A stretch of 30,342 nt of DNA from DASPJL01 sp035628645 (GTDB lineage: Bacteria > Bacteroidota > Bacteroidia > Cytophagales > Cyclobacteriaceae). Shown piece by piece: positions 1-7,607 of the stretch. Numbering within the stretch: position 1 is the first letter of the stretch; each line of letters starts with the position of its first letter. The stretch is taken from NCBI GenBank assembly GCA_035628645.1, contig DASPJL010000181.1, positions 1 to 30,342 on the forward strand. Direction: 5' to 3'. Both the position numbers and the translations under genes were made by a program. A model generated the notes under the pieces. It had not been told where the DNA came from. It searched no databases and worked only from the letters and a program-made list of their open reading frames with translations.

Positions 1-225
1 GAAAAGAAATATGTGTATGTGGTGGATGCAAAGAATATCGTGCATTCCAGAGAAATTACCATCAGTGCTGAAATGGAAGATATTTATGCCGTAAATGAAG
101 GGCTGGCTGAAAACGAGAAAATTCTTCTTGAGGGCTTGCGAAAGGTAAGAGATAAGGATAAAATAACCTTTGACTATGAGAAGCCTGAAACAGTAATATC
201 CAATTTAAAATTACATGCAGAATAA
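1..225 (+). CDS. RND efflux periplasmic adaptor subunit (HlyD/AcrA family), C-terminal fragment
   Basis: The reading frame is open from the first base (codons at 1, 4, 7...) to the TAA at 223-225, so the gene starts outside the window and only about 74 C-terminal residues are seen. The visible part contains VYVVDAKNIVHSREI and then GLAENEKILLEGLRKVRDKD, which fits the membrane-proximal end of adaptor proteins, where a beta strand reading 'V..v.dg..v..r.V' is followed by 'Gl..Ge.vvveGl.kvrdG'. The RND pump gene begins 24 bases downstream, so this is the membrane fusion subunit bridging that pump and the outer-membrane channel at 3461-4891. The family call rests on the short motif and strongly on context. 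No domain upstream of the window can be judged. Confidence 0.85.
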   Translation, partial: EKKYVYVVDAKNIVHSREITISAEMEDIYAVNEGLAENEKILLEGLRKVRDKDKITFDYEKPETVISNLKLHAE

Positions 226-249
226 TTTAATTATTTAAAAAGACTTAAT

Positions 250-3200
250 ATGTTTAACAAGTTTATTCATAGGCCGGTCCTGTCGATAGTGATCTCAGTT
301 GTCATTATCTTCATGGGTATACTGGCCATCAACACCCTCCCTATATCGCAGTTTCCGACCATTGCACCCCCAACGGTAAATGTATTTATAGCCTATCCTG
401 GTGCAAGTGCGGATGTATTGGTTCAATCGGTACTTATTCCGATGGAAAAGTCAATTAACGGAACCCCTGGTATGAAGTACATGACGTCAGATGCCACGAG
501 CGCCGGTGAAGCTACCATACAAGTTGTTTTTGACCTGGGTACTGATCCCAGCCAGGCGGTTGTAAACGTTAAGAACCGGATTGAGCAGGTGACCAACAGG
601 CTCCCTACACTGGTACAACGGGAAGGTATTATCGTGAGTCCCTCCCAGCCAAACATGCTGATGTATGTAAATCTCTTCAGTAAAGATAAAAAAGCAGATG
701 AAAAGTTTCTTTACAACTTTGCCAGTGTTAATATATTACCGGAACTACAAAGACTAAGAGGGGTAGGACGTACACAAATACTTGGTAGCAGGCGATATGC
801 CATGCGTATCTGGTTGAAACCTGATCGAATGCGCGCGTATAACGTTTCAACGGAAGAGGTGATGAAGGCGCTGGAAGAACAAAGCATCATCGGTTCCCCG
901 GGAAGATTAGGCAGAGCAGATGGAAAGCGTTCACAGTCCCTTGAATATGTATTGACTTACGAAGGAAGGTATAGTGAGCCGAAACAATATGAAAATGTAA
1001 TTGTTCGGGCTAACCCGGAAGGGGAGATTCTTTACCTGAAAGATGTGGCAGAGGTAAATTTCGGAAGCGAGTTCTACGACATTTACTCCAACCTGAATTC
1101 CCATCCTTCCGCTGCTATTACTCTAAAACAGAATTACGGCAGTAATGCGAGCGAAGTAATCGCAAGTGTAAAAACGAAACTCGAAGAGATTAAAGCCAGT
1201 TCTTTTCCTCCGGGGATGGACTATGAGATCAGTTATGACGTTTCAAATTTTCTCGGTGCCTCGATAGAAAAAGTAATACATACCTTGGCAGAAGCCTTCA
1301 TTCTGGTAGCGCTTGTAGTATTTCTGTTCCTAGGCGACTGGCGCTCTACACTGATACCAACGCTTGCAGTTCCGGTATCACTGATCGGGACCTTCTTCTT
1401 CATGCAGTTTTTCGGACTTACCATCAATCTAATTACTTTGTTTGCGCTCGTACTCGCTATCGGGATAGTAGTTGACAATGCCATTGTTGTGGTAGAGGCG
1501 GTTCACGCCAAGATGGAAGAAGAGAATCTTTCGCCTTATAAAGCTTCAAAAAAAGTACTTCATGAAATCAGCGGCGCTATTATAGCCATCACCCTCGTAA
1601 TGACTGCCGTGTTTATTCCCGTTGCATTTATGTCTGGGCCGGTGGGTATATTTTACAGGCAATTTTCCATTACCATGGCCACTGCCATTGTCCTTTCAGG
1701 GGTAGTTGCACTTACCCTTACGCCGGTTCTTTGTGCCATGCTCTTGAAGAATACTCATGGACAGCCAAAGAAGAAAAATGTGCTGACGAAAGTTCTCGAC
1801 GGTTTTAACAGCGGATTTGAAAAAGTCACCGGAAAATACGTTGGACTGCTAAAAATAATTGTGAACAGGAGAGTGGTTACTTTCGGTATGTTGATCGCAT
1901 TCTGTTTCGCAATATGGGTAACAGGAAATACACTTCCTTCCGGCTTTATTCCCGCCGAAGACCAGGGAATGATCTACGCCATTGTTCAAACGCCTCCCGG
2001 CGCTACGTTGGAAAGGACGAACGATGTAACCCATAAACTCCAGGCAATCGCTGAAGAGGTTGAAGGGATACAATCGGTTTCTGCCCTCGCGGGTTATGAA
2101 GTATTGACGGAAGGACGGGGATCTAACGCAGGAACGTGCCTTATAAACCTAAAAAACTGGTCTGATCGGAAACATACCGCTGAAGAAATTATAGAAGAAT
2201 TGGAGGAGAAAGCCCATGACATTCCGGGAGCGACCATAGAATTCTTTCAGCCACCAGCCGTTCCAGGCTATGGCGCAGCAGGTGGCTTTTCCTTGCGTCT
2301 TTTGGATAAAACCAATTCAGGAGATTATAAAGCTTTTGAAAAGGTAAACGATGAATTCATGGACGCGCTTAGAAAGCGTGAGGAGTTGAAAGGCTTATTT
2401 ACCTTTTTCGCCGCCAACTATCCTCAATACGAACTTGAGATCGACAACAAAGCCGCTATGCAAAAAGGGGTTTCTATCGGTAAAGCCATGGACAACCTGT
2501 CAATTTTAATCGGTAGCTCCTACGAACTAGGTTTTATTCGCTTCGGGTCTTTTTACAAGGTCTTCGTACAAGCTGCACCGGAGTACAGGGCACTTCCTGA
2601 TGACCTTTTGAAGCTTTATGTAAAAAACGACAAGGATCAGATGGTTCCTTATTCGGCTTTCATGAAAATAAATAAAACACAGGGACTTAATGAAATTACC
2701 AGATACAATATGTACACCACGTCGGCAATCAATGGTTCTCCGGCAGCGGGATACAGCAGCGGTGAAGCAATTAAGGCTATCCAGGAAGTGGCTGAAAAGA
2801 CGCTACCACGAGGATATGGCATAGATTGGGCAGGTCTTGCAAAAGATGAGGTCGCGCGTGGAAACGAAGCGCTTTATATTTTCCTTATCGTTTTGGTATT
2901 TGTATACATGGTATTGGCTGCCCAATACGAAAGCTTCGTCTTACCTCTGGCGGTAATCCTTTCCCTTCCGGCTGGAATTTTTGGATCGTTTATGCTACTG
3001 AAAGTGATGGGACTGGCAAACGACATTTATGCCCAGGTTGGGATGGTAATGTTGGTCGGTTTGCTCGGTAAAAATGCCATTTTGATTGTGGAATTTGCAG
3101 TCCAAAAACACAGTCAGGGCATGTCCGTACTTAACGCAGCGATCGAAGGTGCCAAAGTCCGTTTTCGCCCCATTCTAATGACTTCCTTGGCCTTTATTGC

Positions 3201-3468
3201 GGGATTGATTCCTTTGGTTTTTGCCACAGGCCCTGGCGCCATTGGCAATCGAACCATAGGCGCTTCTTCACTTGGAGGTATGCTTCTCGGAACAATCTTC
3301 GGGGTGATCCTCGTCCCCGGATTGTATTACATGTCCGGTAAATTGATAGAAAACCGTGCGCTAATCAGAGACGAAGAGGAAAATCCTTTAAGTGAGGAAT
3401 TTGCCCCTGACGAAGAAGCAGAAGAAGAAGTAGATGTTTTAACCGAAGAACTGAATCAAAATGTTTAA
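250..3468 (+). CDS. RND multidrug efflux pump, inner-membrane permease (AcrB/HAE1-like)
   Basis: This is a 1072-residue proton-driven exporter of the AcrB type, close to the usual family length. The N-terminus has one membrane helix (about residues 10-28) followed by the QFPTIAPPTVNV and YPGASADV motifs of the first pore domain. A helix bundle follows at about 340-500. A second helix and a second pore domain come next, and a second bundle lies at about 875-1030. The Lys of GLLGKNAILIVEFA (K941) and the Arg of RFRPILMTS (R973) correspond to AcrB K940 and R971. The acidic pair of transmembrane helix 4 reads Asp409-Asn410 instead of Asp-Asp, which is unusual. The last 40 residues form an acidic cytoplasmic tail. 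The gene lies 24 bases after the adaptor and overlaps the outer-membrane component by 8 bases, so the three are one operon. Substrates cannot be read from the sequence. Confidence 0.96.
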   Translation: MFNKFIHRPVLSIVISVVIIFMGILAINTLPISQFPTIAPPTVNVFIAYPGASADVLVQSVLIPMEKSINGTPGMKYMTSDATSAGEATIQVVFDLGTDPSQAVVNVKNRIEQVTNRLPTLVQREGIIVSPSQPNMLMYVNLFSKDKKADEKFLYNFASVNILPELQRLRGVGRTQILGSRRYAMRIWLKPDRMRAYNVSTEEVMKALEEQSIIGSPGRLGRADGKRSQSLEYVLTYEGRYSEPKQYENVIVRANPEGEILYLKDVAEVNFGSEFYDIYSNLNSHPSAAITLKQNYGSNASEVIASVKTKLEEIKASSFPPGMDYEISYDVSNFLGASIEKVIHTLAEAFILVALVVFLFLGDWRSTLIPTLAVPVSLIGTFFFMQFFGLTINLITLFALVLAIGIVVDNAIVVVEAVHAKMEEENLSPYKASKKVLHEISGAIIAITLVMTAVFIPVAFMSGPVGIFYRQFSITMATAIVLSGVVALTLTPVLCAMLLKNTHGQPKKKNVLTKVLDGFNSGFEKVTGKYVGLLKIIVNRRVVTFGMLIAFCFAIWVTGNTLPSGFIPAEDQGMIYAIVQTPPGATLERTNDVTHKLQAIAEEVEGIQSVSALAGYEVLTEGRGSNAGTCLINLKNWSDRKHTAEEIIEELEEKAHDIPGATIEFFQPPAVPGYGAAGGFSLRLLDKTNSGDYKAFEKVNDEFMDALRKREELKGLFTFFAANYPQYELEIDNKAAMQKGVSIGKAMDNLSILIGSSYELGFIRFGSFYKVFVQAAPEYRALPDDLLKLYVKNDKDQMVPYSAFMKINKTQGLNEITRYNMYTTSAINGSPAAGYSSGEAIKAIQEVAEKTLPRGYGIDWAGLAKDEVARGNEALYIFLIVLVFVYMVLAAQYESFVLPLAVILSLPAGIFGSFMLLKVMGLANDIYAQVGMVMLVGLLGKNAILIVEFAVQKHSQGMSVLNAAIEGAKVRFRPILMTSLAFIAGLIPLVFATGPGAIGNRTIGASSLGGMLLGTIFGVILVPGLYYMSGKLIENRALIRDEEENPLSEEFAPDEEAEEEVDVLTEELNQNV

Positions 3469-4891
3469 AAGAATCATATATCAATGCTTGGGAGTAGTGG
3501 GCATAACATTAAGCTTTTCGGCTTGTACGCCTACCCTAGTCCAAAAAACCGCCAATACAACAGTCCCAGCAAGTTACAATAACTCGCAGGACACTACCAA
3601 TACAGCAAAGGTCAGGTGGAAGGAGTTTTTTACCGATCCGAATCTGAATGCCCTCATTGATACAGCCCTGAAGAACAACCAGGAGTTGAACATTACTTTG
3701 CAGGAAATTGAAATTTCGAGAAACGAAATAAGGGCCAGAAAGGGAGAGTACTTGCCTTTTGTTGGATTAAGAGCTGGCGCTGGTGTTGAAAAGGTAGGCG
3801 AATACACCCATCAAGGCGCCACTGATGCCACTACTGAGTATGAACCCGGCAAAGAAATGCCCGAACCTTTGCAGGATTATCTATTGGGCGCATTTGCTTC
3901 ATGGGAAGTGGACATATGGCATAAGCTGCGGAGTGCGAAAAAATCTACAATGTATAGGTATTTGTCATCCGTTGAAGGCAAAAACTTTATGGTTACCAAT
4001 TTGATCGCCGAGATCGCTAATTCTTATTACGAATTAATGGCGCTTGATAATCAGTTGGAAATACTTAAAAGGAACATTGAAATACAAAAAAATGCACTGA
4101 AAATAGTAAAACAGCAAAAAATGGCGGCTAAGGTTACCGAACTTCCTGTACGGAAATTTGAGGCCGAGGTATTAAAAAACCAAAGTAGTTTATACTACAT
4201 TCAGCAAAATATTATAGAAACTGAGAACAGGATTAACTTCCTGGTTGGCCGGTATCCGCAGCCAATCGAAAGAAATTCTAAGGCTTTCAGTGAATTGGTG
4301 CCTGATACTGTTTATACCGGCATTCCTGCTCAATTACTGGAAAACAGGCCTGATATTAAACAGGCCGAACTGGAACTGGCAGCAGCTAAGCTGGATGTAA
4401 AAGTAGCCAAAGCTAATTTTTATCCTACTTTAGGGATTACCGCCGGTGTAGGTTTTCAGGCATTTAAACCGGCCTATTTCTTAAAGACACCAGAGTCATT
4501 GCTTTATTCTTTAGCCGGAGATCTAACTGCGCCATTGATCAACCGGAATGCGATAAAGGCAACTTATTATAGTGCTAACGCAAAGCAGATACAGGCCATT
4601 TATGATTACGAACGTACCATTTTAAACGCGTATATTGAAGTGGCCAATCAACTGTCAAATATCAGTAACCTGAAAAATAGCTACGATTTGAAGGCAAAGC
4701 AGGTGGAAGCGCTCACACAGTCGATCACTATTTCAAACAGCCTTTTCAAATCTGCCCGAGCGGACTATATGGAGGTACTACTGACTCAACGTGACGCCTT
4801 GGAATCAAAATTTGAACTTATTGAAACCAAAAAGGAGCAATTGAATGTAATGGTCAATCTTTACCAAGCACTAGGAGGTGGATGGAAATAA
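3461..4891 (+). CDS. Efflux outer-membrane lipoprotein (NodT/OprM-type TolC family)
   Basis: This 476-residue protein begins with a hydrophobic signal peptide ending in the lipobox FSAC (Cys22), so the mature protein should be lipid-anchored. Two TolC-type repeats follow. In the first, FFTDPNLNALIDTALKNNQ and LNITLQEIEISRNEIRARKG mark the coiled helical barrel; in the second, LLENRPDIKQAELELAAAKLDVKVAKANFYPTL is the hallmark of NodT/OprM outer-membrane factors. It trimerises to form the exit duct of the tripartite pump encoded just upstream. The ATG overlaps the end of the RND gene by 8 bases, which suggests translational coupling. It is the last gene of the efflux operon. No strong hairpin with a T tract follows, only a weak 5-bp GCCC/GGGC stem near 4921-4936. 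Confidence 0.95.
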   Translation: MFKRIIYQCLGVVGITLSFSACTPTLVQKTANTTVPASYNNSQDTTNTAKVRWKEFFTDPNLNALIDTALKNNQELNITLQEIEISRNEIRARKGEYLPFVGLRAGAGVEKVGEYTHQGATDATTEYEPGKEMPEPLQDYLLGAFASWEVDIWHKLRSAKKSTMYRYLSSVEGKNFMVTNLIAEIANSYYELMALDNQLEILKRNIEIQKNALKIVKQQKMAAKVTELPVRKFEAEVLKNQSSLYYIQQNIIETENRINFLVGRYPQPIERNSKAFSELVPDTVYTGIPAQLLENRPDIKQAELELAAAKLDVKVAKANFYPTLGITAGVGFQAFKPAYFLKTPESLLYSLAGDLTAPLINRNAIKATYYSANAKQIQAIYDYERTILNAYIEVANQLSNISNLKNSYDLKAKQVEALTQSITISNSLFKSARADYMEVLLTQRDALESKFELIETKKEQLNVMVNLYQALGGGWK

Positions 4892-5238
4892 ATAAGTAAG
4901 ACTGATAAGTTAATAAAAGCTGCCCGGAAAAGCATGGATGGGCAAAAGATTGAGGGTGTACAAAAAGTATTTTCTTTGCGTATTGCTGAATTTATTTCAG
5001 CATCTTAATGACGTAAAGATCCCGAAAATAAATTCGGGGAGACTTTTGGACATCCTCTTCTTTTTAGGGTTTATAAAGCCCCAAAATTGTCCAAAAGTTC
5101 TTACTCGGAAATAGCGTTTCTATCATAAAACATAAATACTGGTACTAATCAATGAAAGGAATGTTAGAGCTGATTTCTTGTGGAGATAATAGGGGAAAAA
5201 AAGTAATTATTGTTGTAATTTGTTCTTCTGAAGATACT
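4892..5238. other. Gene-free interval after the efflux operon
   Basis: These 347 bases contain no convincing reading frame. The middle third (4981-5099) is a cluster of palindromes, described separately. The right part, next to the 3' end of the small membrane protein gene, is AT-rich with no recognisable site. Confidence 0.6.
4981..5099. repeat. Cluster of three palindromic repeats (REP-like)
   Basis: Three inverted repeats lie next to one another. The first (4986-5000) is CTGAA-TTTAT-TTCAG inside a minus-strand element AGATGCTGAAATAAATTCAG. The second (5018-5043) is a plus-strand copy of the same element, with arms CCCGAA and TTCGGG. The third has perfect 11-bp arms ACTTTTGGACA (5042-5052) and TGTCCAAAAGT (5089-5099) enclosing a near-palindrome GGGTTTATAAAGCCC. 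The first two are recognisable relatives of the elements at 24365-24390 and 24513-24534. They may act as bidirectional transcription barriers between the convergent genes, but no long T tract is present. Confidence 0.7.
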
Positions 5239-5652
5239 TTAATTAATCTGTTTCTTAAAAAACATTTTAAATCCTGTTAATACTAATACAAATGCTATAA
5301 AATAAGAAAGGCTAAAAGTTTTCAAAGCTTGCAAATCTGTAATTACAAATAATGTCTTTTGCCAAATCGGTTCTGGCCCTCCCTTAATAATTCCTGCTGT
5401 CAGACAACATAGAAAATATGTAATGGTATAAGAAATTAATAGAGTATAAATAACTGATAATCTGCTAAAAAGTAAATTAAGGAAATAAGCAAAGAAAGTA
5501 ATGTATAGCAGAATAAAAAAGCTTCTGATTGTTGCACCGACAATTGCCATTTTCATATTTCCAGCATCATCATAGTTAATAATTAGAAAAAGAGCTAATT
5601 CAAAAAACAGAAAAATAAAATTCACAATCAAAAGAACATCATTTCTTTTCAT
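5239..5652 (-). CDS. Hypothetical four-helix membrane protein, 137 residues
   Basis: I do not recognise this protein. The frame opens with ATG at 5652 and encodes 137 residues that are mostly membrane. Four hydrophobic stretches can be seen at about residues 6-26, 40-62, 68-90 and 108-130. The loop between the third and fourth (KGGPEPIWQKTLF) is polar, and the C-terminus is basic (FKKQ). There are few charged residues inside the helices and no enzymatic motif. It stands alone, facing the efflux operon, between two gene-poor stretches, which suggests accessory rather than core DNA. The coding probability is supported by clean helix periodicity and a normal ATG. The function is unknown. Confidence 0.6.
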   Translation of the reverse strand: MKRNDVLLIVNFIFLFFELALFLIINYDDAGNMKMAIVGATIRSFFILLYITFFAYFLNLLFSRLSVIYTLLISYTITYFLCCLTAGIIKGGPEPIWQKTLFVITDLQALKTFSLSYFIAFVLVLTGFKMFFKKQIN

Positions 5653-6221
5653 AATGTTAACCTAGCTAACTATTTGGTTATATGCAAGAGCAATTTAAAA
5701 CCAGCAGCAAGAATGGGCAAACCACCTGTCTACACGCTGTACTTTCTTTATATATGTAATTTTTAATAGATATTACAGCGACAAAAGAAAAGAAATTTAC
5801 ATCTTATAAAATACCACGGGTTTTACATGGAACGGTAGGGTACATTACTTTTGGCAATAGCACACAATGTTAGTTTACACTCATTCATTTTTAAACCATT
5901 ACCTCAAATAGTATTAGTTGTTCTTTACTCGTAAAACATCATAAGTGTGGAAGAGAATTTGGGGAGGTTGGAAGTGCTTAATAAAAGTGCCGTAGAGTTT
6001 ATAAAGTCAAAAGTTAACTTTAAAAATCTACTTAAAAAGAAAGAAGAGTAAAGAAATTAATAACGGCAGTCAATTCATATATGATGGTTGTCAGACTTCA
6101 TTTGGATTTACCCTCCAACGTAGTTTCCGATTCCTAAAGCAGTCTTTGGGCTCATACTGCCATATAAACAAGAGGTCAGATGACGAATGTCCACTTCCGT
6201 GTATAGCATTATATAGTCATT
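5653..6221. other. Gene-free interval of 569 bases
   Basis: No full gene is visible. A short open stretch on the plus strand (GTG at 5947 to the TAA ending near 6051, about 34 codons, ending in a lysine-rich run KNLLKKKEE) may be a remnant, but I cannot match it to anything. The rest is AT-rich. The part nearest 6221 lies downstream of the glycosidase-like gene and shows no clear terminator hairpin. Together with the repeat cluster on the other side of the small membrane gene, it makes 4.9-6.2 kb the least gene-dense part of the window. Confidence 0.5.
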
Positions 6222-7556
6222 CTATTTAGGTTTATCAGTTGTTTGGGTTTCAACCTTTGCTGCCCATGCTTCCAACGCAAGAATTGCGTCGTACAAGACA
6301 CCTGCTGAACCTCTGAAGGTACCTGAACCGGTAGGCTTGTTGTCCACGGTATACCATTCGTAAAAACCGTCATTTGCCACTACTCTTTCCACCATAGGGC
6401 GGAGTTCCTGATAAGCTTCCTGTATCATTCCCCGATCCACCAGCGCCAACACCATCCGTGCACCAAACCAAGTCCAATCCCCACCATTTTGATAGCCGTA
6501 AGGATACATTCCCTCGTTTTTAAAATAACCTGCCGGATAGGGTGGATAAAGCGTGAGCCCGATACTTGCCGCACCTGAAGCCTCTACATTGGCCCGCATT
6601 TTTTCCAGCGATTTGCGCACCTGCGCTGAATCGAGTAATCCTGCTTGTATGGCTACAGCAGTCCCGCCATGGTAATAGATTTGATTTTCATCAAATTCCG
6701 GTGGAAAGGGGGATTCTCCCAAATATAAATGAGGGATAAACTTCTCATTGTCCTGGTCCCAAAGGTGTTCCATGGCATTATTTGCTATCTTCTTTCTGAT
6801 TTCTTTCCATTTATTTCCCTCACCATCCAGCATGTCAATAAGGTTATCCAAAGCGATCAAAAACATGGCGTTATCATAAATATCAATCGCATAATGGGTA
6901 TCATCTGTCAAGTACACGCCCCACTCATGCTCCGGCTGCACATCCCCCCAATCAGCAGTAGTAGCTCCCCAAAGCAATCCATGAGCGGAATCCAGTCTGT
7001 GCTCGATCAAGAAACTCATTGCCATCTCCAGACGCTCAACCACAGTGATGTCACCGATTTTCTCCTCTAAAAACAAGTTGTCCCCGGATTTTTGAACATA
7101 TTTAAAGACGGCCTGAACCAATGAAGATTCCTGGTCGGTTTCTACAGTATTTTTATGGCCGGCATATTGACTTTCAAGCGCGGTATGGATGTAAGTATAT
7201 CCACCTTCTGACTGCACTGCCTTTCCCTTGGGAATAAAGCCATCTACAATATTTCCATCGGCACCCTGAAGTCTAAAAAATACCCGTAAATTCTCTTTGA
7301 TGACTTCCTTGTCATGGCGGAGGGCGGAGAGATCTATAAAGGTATTGTAATCCCGTATCCAAACTTCACCATATCCGTCTCCTGCATTAAATCCGGATTC
7401 TACTACTTCCAGCGCCTTGGCCTTGACAGATGTAAAGGTGCTGTCTTGGAGGATTTGTTGAGCAAGCTGAGAATCGCCACTCTCCCTTGGATTGGATTGG
7501 CATGCCGTCAGAAAGGTTAGAAAAATCCAGTAAAAAAAATGTCTGTACATATCCAT
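6222..7556 (-). CDS. Secreted lipoprotein resembling a six-hairpin glycoside hydrolase
   Basis: The protein has 444 residues. A signal peptide ends in the lipobox LTAC (Cys19), so it should be a lipoprotein. The body looks like an (alpha/alpha)6 glycosidase: EVWIRDYNTFIDL near residue 65 resembles the catalytic-barrel entry of GH63/GH37/GH125-like enzymes. Later come LLWGATTADWGDVQPEHEW, IYYHGGTAVAIQAGLLD, YGYQNGGDWTWFGARMVLAL and the C-terminal FRGSAGVLYDAILALEAW, each a typical hairpin aromatic or acidic motif. I cannot assign a numbered GH family with certainty. The gene starts 51 bases after the GH92 mannosidase gene on the same strand, so the two are probably co-transcribed and attack the same glycan. 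Start: ATG at 7556, although the ATG two codons later (7550) gives an equally good signal peptide. Confidence 0.75.
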   Translation of the reverse strand: MDMYRHFFYWIFLTFLTACQSNPRESGDSQLAQQILQDSTFTSVKAKALEVVESGFNAGDGYGEVWIRDYNTFIDLSALRHDKEVIKENLRVFFRLQGADGNIVDGFIPKGKAVQSEGGYTYIHTALESQYAGHKNTVETDQESSLVQAVFKYVQKSGDNLFLEEKIGDITVVERLEMAMSFLIEHRLDSAHGLLWGATTADWGDVQPEHEWGVYLTDDTHYAIDIYDNAMFLIALDNLIDMLDGEGNKWKEIRKKIANNAMEHLWDQDNEKFIPHLYLGESPFPPEFDENQIYYHGGTAVAIQAGLLDSAQVRKSLEKMRANVEASGAASIGLTLYPPYPAGYFKNEGMYPYGYQNGGDWTWFGARMVLALVDRGMIQEAYQELRPMVERVVANDGFYEWYTVDNKPTGSGTFRGSAGVLYDAILALEAWAAKVETQTTDKPK

Positions 7557-7607
7557 GGCTTTATGGTTTATTATTTATCACATTGTGAACTGACCCTTAA
7601 CATGAAA

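Noticed and set aside
5640..5900. Integron attC-like motifs near the small membrane gene (GTTAGCT, GTTAACATT, GGTTATATGC)
   Set aside because: The core sites do not match RYYYAAC/GTTRRRY, no second site follows the gene's 3' end, and no integrase is in the window.
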